From Symsagittifera roscoffensis (Eukaryota > Xenacoelomorpha > Acoela > Convolutidae), in the NCBI RefSeq assembly GCF_963678635.1, contig NC_087065.1, positions 35,021,807-35,085,806 of the forward strand: DNA of 64,000 nucleotides, given 5' to 3'. Shown piece after piece: positions 9,601-18,045 of the stretch (positions are counted from its first letter, which is position 1; every line of letters starts with the position of its first letter). Below the pieces are notes generated by a model. It searched no databases. It worked only from the letters and a program-made list of their open reading frames with translations, and was not told the origin of the DNA. The translations under genes were made by a program, and so were the position numbers.

Positions 9601-11735
9601 CCGCTCTGCCACGTGTGTGGTGGTTGGGAAAGAAGTGAAGACATTCAGACTCGACAGACAACACTACCGAATGTTGCTCATGGTAAGAAAAGCATGTAAA
9701 ATTCAGATGTTCTAAAATGCTGTTCTTCAAAAAAGGATGCTTGTTTGTCTGCTGTAAAAAATAACCATGAGAGTTATTCACGAGCAAGGGTTTTCGTTGA
9801 AATTTTGAACAAACATTGAAACCTTTGAACTGAAGCTGAAAATTATTGGAAAAAATATTAGTTAGAAAAGAGAAAAGATTAAGTTTTTAGCCTGGAGCGC
9901 ATCTTCAAAGCCCTTTTCTTTTTTAGGGTAGCCTGTTGAGAAAAAGGAAGATGTATGAGAGCTTCCTCAAGAAAATCAACTTCCTTGGTGAGTTTAATTT
10001 TGAACAGCTTGAGGTTCATCGGATAGAAAACTGATTTTGAGATTGGCAAAGCATCTACTCAAGAAAAAGGGCTAAAAATATGAGTAGTGTGAACTTTGAG
10101 ATTTTTTTTACGGTTTCATCATTAGACGGCTAGACTAAAAATGTTTTAGTGACAAATTTTCGTGACAAGCTTCATTTCACTTTGCAATAATGCCCTTGAA
10201 ATTTAAGTTACTACAACTGTCTAAAGCGCCGAATTTTCGACCACGCTCAACATTACATTCAAAAAACAGTTTCTTGGCGAAGAAAAAAAACATTAATGAT
10301 AACGCATCGTAAATTAGGCATAAAAACCATGAAAACAAAGACAAGAAAAAATGTTATCAATTAATATTAATAGTCAGCATACTGAATAAAATTAAAAGTT
10401 GACTGAAAAAGAATTGGTGCTTTCCGATAAACACTTTTCGGCACACTAGCAATTATTTATAGCCAATAAAATAGTAAGCCTGTTTAACCCAAGTGTTTCT
10501 AATAGTTTGTCGAGGCCTTACAAATCCAGAAAACAACAGAAGCGGAAATAATGAAAAATCATGATTTCACTCAAGAGCTATTTGCCCCGCTAAAACTGCC
10601 TCGCGAAAAATGAGTTAAAAGTACTGCGAGAGGTGGAAGCTTGCTTACAATAAATGTAGCTCTGATGTGTGCTTTTTCAGAGGAGTTGGACTCGTGGGAG
10701 CTGCTGACCTTGGCGGATGCACTTCAGCCGGCAACATACCCAGATGGCACCACAGTGTTCGAACAGGGCCAGGAGGGACAGGACTTCTTCATCATAGTAT
10801 CTGTCAGTCATTGTCTAACGTCTCTCCTTTCAATTTTAGGCAACAAGCAAAACAAAAGGTTTTGTTGATAACGTAAGACATTGGTGACTGCCGCAACATA
10901 AGTACCGATACAGGAATTCACAACTTAATAACTCTACTTCAGAAAATTCTCATGATAATTCCCCAACTTGGAAAAGCGTTCTGCCTAAAGTTAATCTTCA
11001 CTCTACATGTTCCAAAACCTCAGGTTTTCAAGAGGTAAAATGATATAGAAAAGTTTATTTAAACGCACCCTCAAGTATCCTGTTAAAATCGATTAACTAC
11101 AGCTTAAAAAGCGAAAGTTATTCACAATCAAATTTTTGGCTGAAACTCTGAGCGGTTAAAAAGTGAAACTCAGGCTATTCGACAACAAAACAAACCTTTA
11201 ACTAAAACGAAGATTATGTTTGCCTGAGTAGGGAGAGGCAGAAGTGACTCAGAAGAAGGCGAAGGATAAGAAGGAGACCCAGGTGGACATCCTGCAGCCA
11301 GGACAGTACTTTGGTCAGTTCTCATTAATATTTGTATGTAATTCAACCAGTGTGATGACGAAATACGGAATAACTTTGAAGCAAATTATTACTCTCATTG
11401 ACCTCATCATAAGTATTTATAGTAAATATCTGGCTTTGCACCGATCCACAATCAGAAACTGCTTACAGGCAGCTTTTGAAACATTTGCCGAACAAAAGCT
11501 CTTCTTTTTTATTCCAACTTTTCGCTTTGTTCAGCATATGACAAAAAATGTCTATCTTGCAGGAGAAGTTGCAATTATCCTGCACAGAACCCGAACTGCC
11601 ACCATCAAGGCCAAGGGCAAACTGGAGTGTGTTAAGATAGACCGGGACACCTTCGAGAGGATCCTGGGACCCTGTCAGGAGATCATGAGGCGCAACATGA
11701 ACAACTACAATTCCCTGATCAGCCTCTACCAATAG
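447..11735 (+). CDS. cAMP-dependent protein kinase type I regulatory subunit (eight exons; 5' end outside window)
   Basis: PKA-R holds the catalytic subunit inactive in the cytoplasm until cAMP binds its two tandem cyclic-nucleotide domains. The joined exons are 447-625, 8540-8693, 8980-9026, 9521-9682, 9927-9987, 10681-10802, 11232-11313 and 11563-11735. From the ATG at 461 they encode 321 residues. The pseudosubstrate RRGGVS is at residues 35-40; glycine at the phosphosite position marks type I. Phosphate-binding cassette A ([15 protein letters not shown]) has E141 and R150. Cassette B has E266 and R275, but reads HRTRTAT where a PRAAT-like sequence is usual. The C-terminus (ILGPC...[11 protein letters not shown]) is typical of RI. 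No dimerization/docking domain is present: 321 residues against about 380 usual. The exon is open 5' of 461 back to an AG acceptor at 445-446, so that domain is probably encoded upstream of the window. All introns are GT-AG. Confidence 0.93.
727..1597. repeat. Foldback element with internal ~32-bp tandem units
   Basis: The element begins CCCGGGCC, then AAAATGCTTATCTTACA. It ends with the inverse, TAAGCATTTTTGATCAACCCGGG. Inside, units of the type ATGCTTATCTTACAATTTCC + ATATATGAAAAA repeat several times from 1100 to 1480 in one direction, and twice in the opposite direction at 1515-1580. Transcribed RNA could form a long hairpin. It lies wholly in PKA-R intron 1. Confidence 0.65.
1650..2000. 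repeat. Inverted-repeat element (GGCTCTTTTCC family), copy 1
   Basis: The left end is GGTTCCTTTTCC and the right end GGACAAAGAGCC. The core contains CTTCATACTGTTCTTCGTAAC followed by a CATCACGCGG-like block shared with the other copies. It is longer than the ~180-bp copy 3 because of internal extra sequence. Confidence 0.55.
2125..2299. repeat. Inverted-repeat element (GGCTCTTTTCC family), copy 2, reverse orientation
   Basis: Begins GGGCTCTTTCCACTCCCCCC, followed by the reverse complement of the family core (TTACGTGTTATTAAGGCTGA). Its far end runs directly into copy 3, so it appears truncated there. Confidence 0.55.
2300..2478. repeat. Inverted-repeat element (GGCTCTTTTCC family), copy 3, best preserved
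   Basis: About 178 bp with clear terminal inverted repeats: GGCTCTTTTCCAGTTTTCCC on the left and GGGGGGACTGGAAAAGAGCC on the right. It has no coding capacity. Size and ends fit a MITE-type non-autonomous DNA element. The core is CGTAACATCACGCATTTAG. Confidence 0.75.
2733..2957. repeat. Inverted-repeat element (GGCTCTTTTCC family), copy 4, reverse orientation
   Basis: Begins GGGCTCATTTCTATTTCC and ends in a G14 run then AACTGGCAATGAG, a decayed right end. The core in reverse reads TGTGTTATTATGGCTAAATG then GATGTTACG. Confidence 0.6.
2994..3072 (+). repeat. tRNA-like segment, possible SINE head
   Basis: TGGCTGAGTGGTTGGTGAG resembles a polymerase III A box of the Leu/Ser type. GTAGATCGAATCCGAGAG, about 45 bases later, resembles a B box. 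I could not fold a complete cloverleaf, so this is more likely tRNA-derived repeat than a functional tRNA gene. Confidence 0.3.
3073..4515. other. Intron sequence without recognised feature
   Basis: AT-rich part of PKA-R intron 1. The short ORFs here show no recognisable domain or convincing protein-like composition. I see no feature that can be named. Confidence 0.4.
4516..5033 (+). pseudogene. Decayed LINE ORF1
   Basis: Encodes a degraded relative of the C-terminal two thirds of the LINE ORF1 at 59573-60460. Corresponding blocks include GVPEL, a decayed RLRR/RRLG block, and then ...[17 protein letters not shown] before a KKDF block, against EKNLLAKRYQMITSEAK in the intact copy. One frameshift falls near 4870. 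The reading frame ends in TGA at 5031-5033 followed by CTA, exactly as in the intact element. The PHD finger part is missing. Orientation matches the host PKA-R gene. Confidence 0.72.
5034..6790 (+). pseudogene. Decayed LINE ORF2 (endonuclease and reverse transcriptase)
   Basis: Directly after the TGA-CTA the same frame stays open and reads [12 protein letters not shown]...FLTATWL. This aligns with SICPLDKRYELI...FLTETWL at the start of the intact ORF2. Further on, around 6165-6300, SIYFDIKK matches AIYFDVRKAF of the RT domain. Around 6355-6450, SVLSPLFF...CDDLKF matches SVLGPLLF...ADDLKI, the catalytic YADD region with its first residues altered. Many frameshifts and stops make it non-functional. 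The middle of the gene (5600-5930) is recognisable only loosely. Confidence 0.72.
6948..7138. repeat. Inverted-repeat element (GGCTCTTTTCC family), copy 5, reverse orientation
   Basis: Starts GCGGTCTTTTTTC, ends GTTAAAGAGCCG, and contains the reversed core TTTAGCTAAACGTGTGATG. The ends are more decayed than in copy 3. Confidence 0.5.
7261..7469. repeat. Inverted-repeat element (GGCTCTTTTCC family), copy 6
   Basis: Starts GCTTCTTTTCCACCCC and ends GTGAAATAGAGCCG. The core TTTAGCCGTAGTAACACGTA is shared with the other copies. Confidence 0.55.
7516..8437. repeat. Second foldback element related to 727-1597
   Basis: Opens with ...ACTGAAAATGCTTATCATAC and closes with inverse units plus TTTTGGTCAACCCGGG, the same terminal sequence as the first foldback element. 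Internal units match ATGCTTATCATACATTTC. The central ~500 bases differ from the first copy. It ends about 100 bases before the acceptor of PKA-R exon 2. Confidence 0.55.
8540..8693 (+). CDS. PKA-R exon 2 (start of cAMP domain A)
   Basis: Acceptor CTATTCTAG and donor AGG|GTCAGT. It encodes residues 56-106 plus one base of codon 107, starting [12 protein letters not shown] and containing the [17 protein letters not shown] helix region typical of PKA-R domain A. Confidence 0.92.
8980..9026 (+). CDS. PKA-R exon 3
   Basis: Acceptor TTCTTTTAG and donor GAT|GTAAGT. This 47-base exon encodes [16 protein letters not shown] (residues 107-122), the conserved beta-strand pair of cAMP domain A. It is too short to appear as an independent ORF. 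Confidence 0.9.
9521..9682 (+). CDS. PKA-R exon 4 (phosphate-binding cassette A)
   Basis: Acceptor TTTGTGCAAG and donor ATG|GTAAGA. Residues 123-176 contain the cAMP-binding cassette with E141 and R150, followed by the [12 protein letters not shown] helix. Confidence 0.93.
9927..9987 (+). CDS. PKA-R exon 5
   Basis: Acceptor TTCTTTTTTAG and donor CTTG|GTGAGT. It encodes [20 protein letters not shown], the linker helix between the two cAMP domains; the RKRKMYE signature is near-invariant in RI subunits. Confidence 0.92.
10681..10802 (+). CDS. PKA-R exon 6 (start of cAMP domain B)
   Basis: Acceptor GCTTTTTCAG. Two donors are possible: GTATCT at 10797 and GTCAGT at 10803. The second keeps the usual length between FFII and the next glycine and matches two other donors in this gene, so 10802 is preferred. 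It encodes [15 protein letters not shown] and ends FFIIVS. Confidence 0.85.
11232..11313 (+). CDS. PKA-R exon 7
   Basis: Acceptor GCCTGAGTAG and donor TTTG|GTCAGT. Residues 238-264 read [19 protein letters not shown] then ILQPGQYF. The lysine-rich loop lies where RI subunits have a variable charged loop. Confidence 0.88.
11563..11735 (+). CDS. PKA-R terminal exon (cassette B, stop)
   Basis: Acceptor TATCTTGCAG. Residues 265-321, then TAG at 11733. It contains E266 and R275 of cassette B and the [16 protein letters not shown]-terminal helix. Threonine replaces the usual proline before R275. Confidence 0.92.
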
Positions 11736-13611
11736 AGTTTACTCGTGGTGAACATCAACATAATTACTTTGCAGGCAGCTGCAATCATGCTGCTCACTTA
11801 ATGTTACAAATAATGCAAAATTCAAGTTTTTAGATGGATATGTTTTGAAACATTTGAAACAACCCAATGTAAGGAGGAGGAGGGAGGGGGGGGCGTTGTA
11901 GTTTTGATGTTTGGATAGTACTTTCTTCTGTGCTAAAAGTTTTCCGATGTTTCTTTTATGTGTCGATGAAGTAGTTCAGACTCTTATTAGGTCACGATAG
12001 TTTTGTTTTTCGTTTTTTTTTCAGGAAAACTCCTGAAATATTTTCAGGCTCAAAGTTGCTCGTTTGCGTTTTGACTTTTGATTTTTTTCAAGTTAAGTTC
12101 ATTTCCTGTGTTAAAAGGAAGGCAAACTCCACTATCGAACAGCGAAAATTAAAAGATCACAAAAAACGTGATCGACTTCTAGTTTCGAAAATGGAATTTA
12201 ATAATCAGATTTTCCAACGAAATGAAAAACTTATCTGTTGATCCAGTTTTCTCTGATTGGGTTAATTGTATCAAAAAAGCGCCGATCATAAATTGTAATA
12301 GAAACTCAAAAATTTTTAAAGGGCATCTATTTTTTTCCCGAAAATCCAAAGATTTTTTGAGAAACAAGTCAGTGACGGTTTTTTTTTTCAATTTAATTGG
12401 GTTCATTGACTCTTTTTCAAACTGTCTGTTTGCTATGCTTAATCTTCAAGTTCTGTTAATCCAGCGCAGCTTATCGTCTGTTTTTTCAATGATAACGTAG
12501 TTTGCTGCTTCCCCTTTTTCAATTATTGTGCGTAACCATTTCATTTGGAACCTTTTCTCTCACTAGTTTTTCGATGATTGTTTCTCATTACTTCCCATTA
12601 ATCATGGGCGGATCTAAGATTTTCGGGAAGTGGAAGGAAATTTTTTTTGAAAAGTTTCGAAATTTCGCCAGCTTTTTTTTCTAGCTCAACCAAACCAAAT
12701 TAGTTTTCGCCTCAAAAATTCTGCGCCGTATGCAACCTTTTAAAAGGGAGTTTTTGGGGAACATTAACGAACAAAAAAATGCACATTTAGAGTCGACCGA
12801 CCGGTCGGGCGAGGCTGGATGTCATAAAAGAGTCCTAAAAAATTTAGATTCTTGGTTGTCAAGGAATCGAGAACCGAGCGACAGAGGGCTCCACCTTATG
12901 CCCCTAGATCCAACCCTGGTTATACTACTTCCTATCACAATGAAAATGTTTTGGATTTGTATTTGAGACTAATTTTTGTTGACACTTTAATATTTAAGTT
13001 AAAATTCCCATATTAAACGCCAAATCTCCAATCACGAAATGGAAGGTAACGCGTTCTAAAATTTCAAAAATCCTGCCGCTTTCACCTTAACGCACTCACT
13101 TTTACCATGCAGTGACTTTGGATAAATGCTTAAGTGAGAACACAAAATTTCCCCAAACCAAATCAAAAAATTCGAATTATTAAAGAAAAACATGATGTAC
13201 AAGATTTTTGAAATTTAAGGCAATAGTTTACAATTATAATTTCAAATTTCTACAACTATTCTTTTCGCAATTCATGCAAAAGATGTTTAGTACAAAATGG
13301 GGAGCGATCTGTGTATCTTCGTACTCCCAGTAGGGATGCGCTCACCACTAGACTATCCTAACTTAAAGATTGCTGTGAAGTGCTCCCTAAAAGACTAAAA
13401 GACTAACGTGACTATAAGAGCGCTGTGATACTTTGATGCTGAAAGTTTAACGCGCATTATTTACGCGTGGCTAACTATCCCACACCACAAAATTGCTCAA
13501 TCTCAAATGAGGTAGGCTAATCGGACTTATTGTTTCCATACAGGACTCTTAATTTTCAGCTTAAAAACCATAGTGTGTCAATATTTCATTAACCAAAAAC
13601 TATTCGAGACC
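11736..13611. other. 3' UTR and intergenic DNA after PKA-R
   Basis: AT-rich, no recognised gene. A G-rich stretch (GGAGGAGGAGGG then G7) lies near 11875 in the likely 3' UTR. I could not identify a convincing polyadenylation site. Confidence 0.4.
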
Positions 13612-13838
13612 AGGACTCTTTTTCACTTCACCCCACATTTGAATTTCAGTTTTGAAAAACTAATTTTGGTAGTCATGATTTAAAGATATTTGTTAAACAA
13701 ACTAATTTGCTGAGGTGAACAAATTAACTATTGCTCGTGACATTTTACTTCGTAACATCACGCGTTTAGCCGTAATAACAGGTAAGACATTTGAAAAATG
13801 GTAGAAAGGCAAATGTGGTTGGGTAGGGAAAAGAGCCG
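13612..13838. repeat. Inverted-repeat element (GGCTCTTTTCC family), copy 7
   Basis: Starts GGACTCTTTTTCACTTCACC, ends GGGTAGGGAAAAGAGCC, and contains CGTAACATCACGCGTTTAG. It shows the family also lies outside the PKA-R intron. Confidence 0.6.
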
Positions 13839-14949
13839 GCAAAAATTTACATGCACAGTCGGAACGGTTAAAGTTTTGCCATGATACGAGCAGCCTTGTT
13901 TGACTAAACTTACACTTCATATATAAATTCATTGTTTCAAATGATTTACAAATCATTGGTATGTGAATTATTTTTCCTGACTTCAAATCTTTTTTTTTCC
14001 TGATTTCGACGCCTTGATTGTTCTGACAGCCTTTTAAGACCTTTAAATTTTAATATTTGTTTTTAGAAAACAAATCCCCACACGCTGTATAAAGTACAAA
14101 GTGATATAGTTTGCATATACAAACTAGTAAAAAGAAGACCAAACAGCATGCCTCGATTCACTTTGGAACAATTTCTACGATAAAATAAATTTCCACTCAG
14201 GGTTTAATATCATGAAGTAATCGTTAATTATCCCAAAGTGACTAAATTTGCAATTTTTAAATTCTCATAACTTTAGGAAAAAGTTTCTGGCAAACTAATT
14301 TTTTTTCTGATTTCTAAATTGGAGCTCATTTTAAAAATTACGCCAAAAAACTGGACAAAAAAATTGTGCCGAAAAGCTAGACGAATTTTGTCTGCACATA
14401 AATCACCCTGAGCACAAATGTTACATCACCTGCTTTGAAAATCTACATGAAAACAAAAACTTTTAGTTTTTAATTCAAACCAAATTGGTTTCAGTGAATG
14501 ACAATTTTCAGAAACATTTATTTAAATTGTTTTACATGATTGGCTTACATTGGTTGCAGTTATCTAATTTCAACCACTTGCAAGTTTAGACATGAAATCG
14601 AACAAAATCAAAAATTTCTGGTTGTTGTGCAAACAATGCACAACTGAGATCACAATTTGTTAAACTAAATGTCCCAATTTTGTATGTGTTTGAGTTGTTT
14701 TTTGCTCACTTAATTATTAAATTTCTTTCACTTCTTTTTTAAAAATAACTATAAAAGCCAGAACCAGTTATAGAAAAACGGTTCGTATCAGGGCAAAATT
14801 CTGAACGTTCTGACTGTCCTATAACTGGTCCAAATTAGTATTTGGTAAAACAAATACCGACAAACTATAGAGTTAAGGCAGATTATGTCAAAGTTTTACA
14901 TGTAGACTTCGAATTTTTATTAAATCACTACAGGACCATAGGCAATGCG
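13839..14949. other. Intergenic DNA without recognised feature
   Basis: AT-rich sequence; no ORF with recognisable content and no clear repeat seen. Confidence 0.4.
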
Positions 14950-15891
14950 ATTGTATCTTCAAGTACTGCCGTAAACTTTTTCGTCGCGAAGGTCACTAGT
15001 GATGCTCCCTTCTAATTTATGTCAGCTCCACTCGTCATGCGTCCTCGACTGGCCTTCACGACAGACAAAGCTCAAAACTGAGTGCAGTTGGCTTTAACGT
15101 ATCCTTCGAGGTTGCAAAATCATCGTGGGCCAAACTTTGTAGTAATTTCTCTCACATAGTCCTCTTGATCCTTATCTATCGCGTCCTTATCGTCAATGAA
15201 ATTGCTAAAAGCTTCAATGCTCTGTTTATATGTGGGTCATGCTGATACGTGATGGCTTAAAGAGTTGCACATAATTTTTTCTTGTCCACATCACTTTGTT
15301 GCTTATATCAACAGGATTTTATACCACTGTAATTGCCATTATTGCTGTAACAGATTTGAGTTCTCGTTTTGGTCAGCAAGTTTTCTCGTGACTTCATACA
15401 CAAGTCGTCTGGCGTAGATACACAATCTGTTGGCAAGATGAAGTGAGTTGCGTTCATGGTTTACAGTTTGTCGCTTTTACACCTTCTAAAAATTTTGCTG
15501 CAATGGCTAAATTTCTCTCTGAAGTTTTTTACTCGACTTTCTTCTCCTTTTCAGCAGTTCAAGGTCGTTCATAAGCTTTTCAATTAATTTATCAAGGTCC
15601 TTCATAACTTATCAATCTTCTCGCGGGCTCTTTTTCTTCAATCTCACAATTGCTTGGTGTCCCAGCACTCCGGAGCCAAAACGATTTGTTGAGGTCCCAA
15701 AGATCTTCCTTGCATATCACTCTTGTTCAATGGAGCTTCATAACATCTAGCCAGGTGTTGATGCAACCATCTGATTCATATTTGGAGGACTAAGATTGTT
15801 ATTGAGTCCCTTGTGGTCTTTAACCCCTATCAAGGGTCTTTGAAAGCTTCGGAATGAACGTTTTTAGGAAACTATTCATGTGCAGTCGTAG
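14950..15891 (-). pseudogene. Older gypsy-type gag, C-terminal half
   Basis: On the minus strand this contains a gag-type block (KYESDGCINTWLDVMKLH) at about 15740-15790. Farther on come two decayed zinc knuckles: one near 15250 (SLSHHVSA then a stop in place of Cys, then PTYKQ), and one near 15100 (FCNLEGYVKANC, with Cys replaced by a stop just before it and His by Tyr). Many stops and frameshifts are present. It ends exactly at the left LTR, and what appears to be its N-terminal half resumes at 34462, so the 18.6-kb element inserted into this gene. Confidence 0.52.
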
Positions 15892-16458
15892 TGAGTTAGA
15901 ACCGATGTGGTTAACTCATAAACCCAGGAAGATGGGGCAATTTGGGGAAAAGCGTTAACAACTGCAATAAAACTTGTCAGCGTCAGCTAACGAATTTTTC
16001 TTTCTACAACATTCGTTTGAAACATGTAGAATGCCGTATAAATTTTTTATCAAATTTATTGCCTAAATTTACGAGTGGAGTAATTTCGGATAGGGTACAC
16101 CGTCTGCTCGTCACGCTATCTTATTTTCGGCCGGATAGATTCGTGCAACTTCTTAGTCTAATACCGATCCTAATCTTACTCTTATACTTACTAGTCTCAG
16201 GGTGTTTAACTAGTCTCTGCTAGGCTCAATAGATCTAGGGTATACTGGTTTCTTGCGGCTGCTGAAGTTCTCTTGGAGAGGCAACTAATTTCTAAGTTAA
16301 ATTCAAATCTCTCTGGTGCTGAAATTACAAGTAATTTCAGCACTTACAAATAAGTGGGTTGTTAGTTAGATAGATTATGATTGGTTAATATTAAATATTT
16401 TACAGTGGTAAAATATCCAATTTATACAATTATAAAATGTAGTTTAGATCAGGTTCCA
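15892..16458 (-). repeat. 3' LTR (left end on the plus strand), 567 bp
   Basis: Begins TGAGTTAGAACCG and ends GATCAGGTTCCA. It matches the right LTR apart from about six substitutions and an extra 157 bp at 15921-16077, between TTAACTCATA and GAGTAATTTCGG. Confidence 0.92.
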
Positions 16459-16473
16459 CCCATCCGGATTTTA
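16459..16473 (-). other. Probable polypurine tract
   Basis: On the element's strand the sequence just before the 3' LTR is TAAAATCCGGATGGG. The purine-rich GGATGGG abuts the LTR and is where plus-strand DNA synthesis would be primed. It is short for a polypurine tract. Confidence 0.5.
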
Positions 16474-18045
16474 CAGAGTTTTTTAAAATTATCTTTTTGC
16501 AATTTGAAGGATGGATGATGAACGTTTTTATTTGGCGAACATCATATTCTTGTCCGGTTCCTCTTGGAGAAGAAGTTCCAGGACGCTGGAGTTAGGGACA
16601 TAAAATCGTTGCGTCGTCTTTTGACAACGACTGTGATCCCCAATGAAATCAATCTGATTTCAAAATGATTTGCAATGACGGGTTTTTCTGTATTATGTAG
16701 AGAACTTGTTTTGTGTTCAACCTCGTCTGGGAATGGCGTGGAGATCGTGTGTGGAAGGGATGCCTCGTAACTCGGATCTGTAAGTATACTTGAACATCGA
16801 GGTGGTCATTGGTCTAGTTCAATGAAGTCCTTTTCTGAGAAGTCAAGTCGTACTCTAAATCCTTTGAGTTGTGATTGTGGACGGCATATCGGTTGTATTT
16901 AGCCATTCTTTTGTTCAAGTGTGATGGGATCATTTAGTCTTTGGATGTTCGTCCTTGTTGTTGTGTATTGATCTATATACTGCAAAGTATAATTTACATT
17001 TTATAAAATTATGTTAATTCAATTTTTTAATCATGATTTTAGTTAATCGTTTTCACAAAAGCGTTTTGTTTTATTTTGGTTATTTTGAAGAGTTACTCAA
17101 CCTTGAGTACCTCTTATTAAAAATAGAAGTGTGGTCACAAAGCGTGGATGTAGCGCGTTGGGTTAGGCCGGCTATAGAGCAAGCTCAGGACGTCCTCTCT
17201 GGTTTCGATTTCGTGCTGTTTCTTTGAGAGGTCCTGTTATGTGATAACTTTTCATGCTGGGTTTATGTTGATCTTTCTTATGTTACTTTGGTCGTGTCCT
17301 TTTTTCAAAAATCAAATTGTTTTTGGTATGGGTTTGTCTTGCGACTTTTTTGTGTTTTATTATTTCTTTCTTAGACTTTATAATAGTCTTCAAAAGAATA
17401 AATTATCCAGTTTTGAACTGGGTTAATCCGGTTTGGGTACCGTTGGTTTTCTTTTCTTAGTCATGCTGTTATTTTATGATTTGTGGTGTTTAGTAAGCTG
17501 CGTTGGTTAGTTTGGTTTAGTATATAATTCCTTTCCAACCGGGTTAAAGGAACGTTTGAAACTTGTTATCGTGTGTTAGAGTTGTTGAGTGTGAAAACTT
17601 GAAACTTAAAGTCATTATTTAAACAATTCTTCGTTGGCGAGCTGTGCCAGTTTGGATAGAATTCTTTTGCGAGTGAATGAAAATATCAAAAGGTTAGTAC
17701 TGCATTTTCATTTTATCAATTTATTACATAGAACTTTGAATTTTACTGCGGTTTGGGGGAAATTTTAAATTTATAAATTTTCATCGTATTTAATTTTACT
17801 GCTTCATGGGGAAATAATTTATAGATTAAATTACTAAATTTGGTATGAATTTTATTACATCATTTAGTGCAAGATATTAATGAATTATTAAAAGAATTTT
17901 AACAAGTTTGTATTTTTGTTTTTCTTTTCTGATTTTGTAGGTGATCGTGGTATGAAGACTAGAAATATAAATGAAACATTAATAAAAAATGGTTAGTACT
18001 AATTTAAATTTATTAGTGTAGAGTATTTTAAATTATACTTACCTG
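16474..18045. other. 3' non-coding region of the LTR element
   Basis: About 1.6 kb between the last ORF and the polypurine tract with no supported gene. The motif GGTTAGTACT occurs at about 17692 and 17992, each after an A-rich stretch, and may mark a short internal duplication. Confidence 0.45.

Noticed and set aside
15942-16223. ORF with a hydrophobic end (LLSLIPILILLLYLLVSG), repeated at 33966-34226
   Set aside because: It lies inside the LTRs, and the shared peptide simply reflects the duplicated LTR sequence; no start or context supports a protein.
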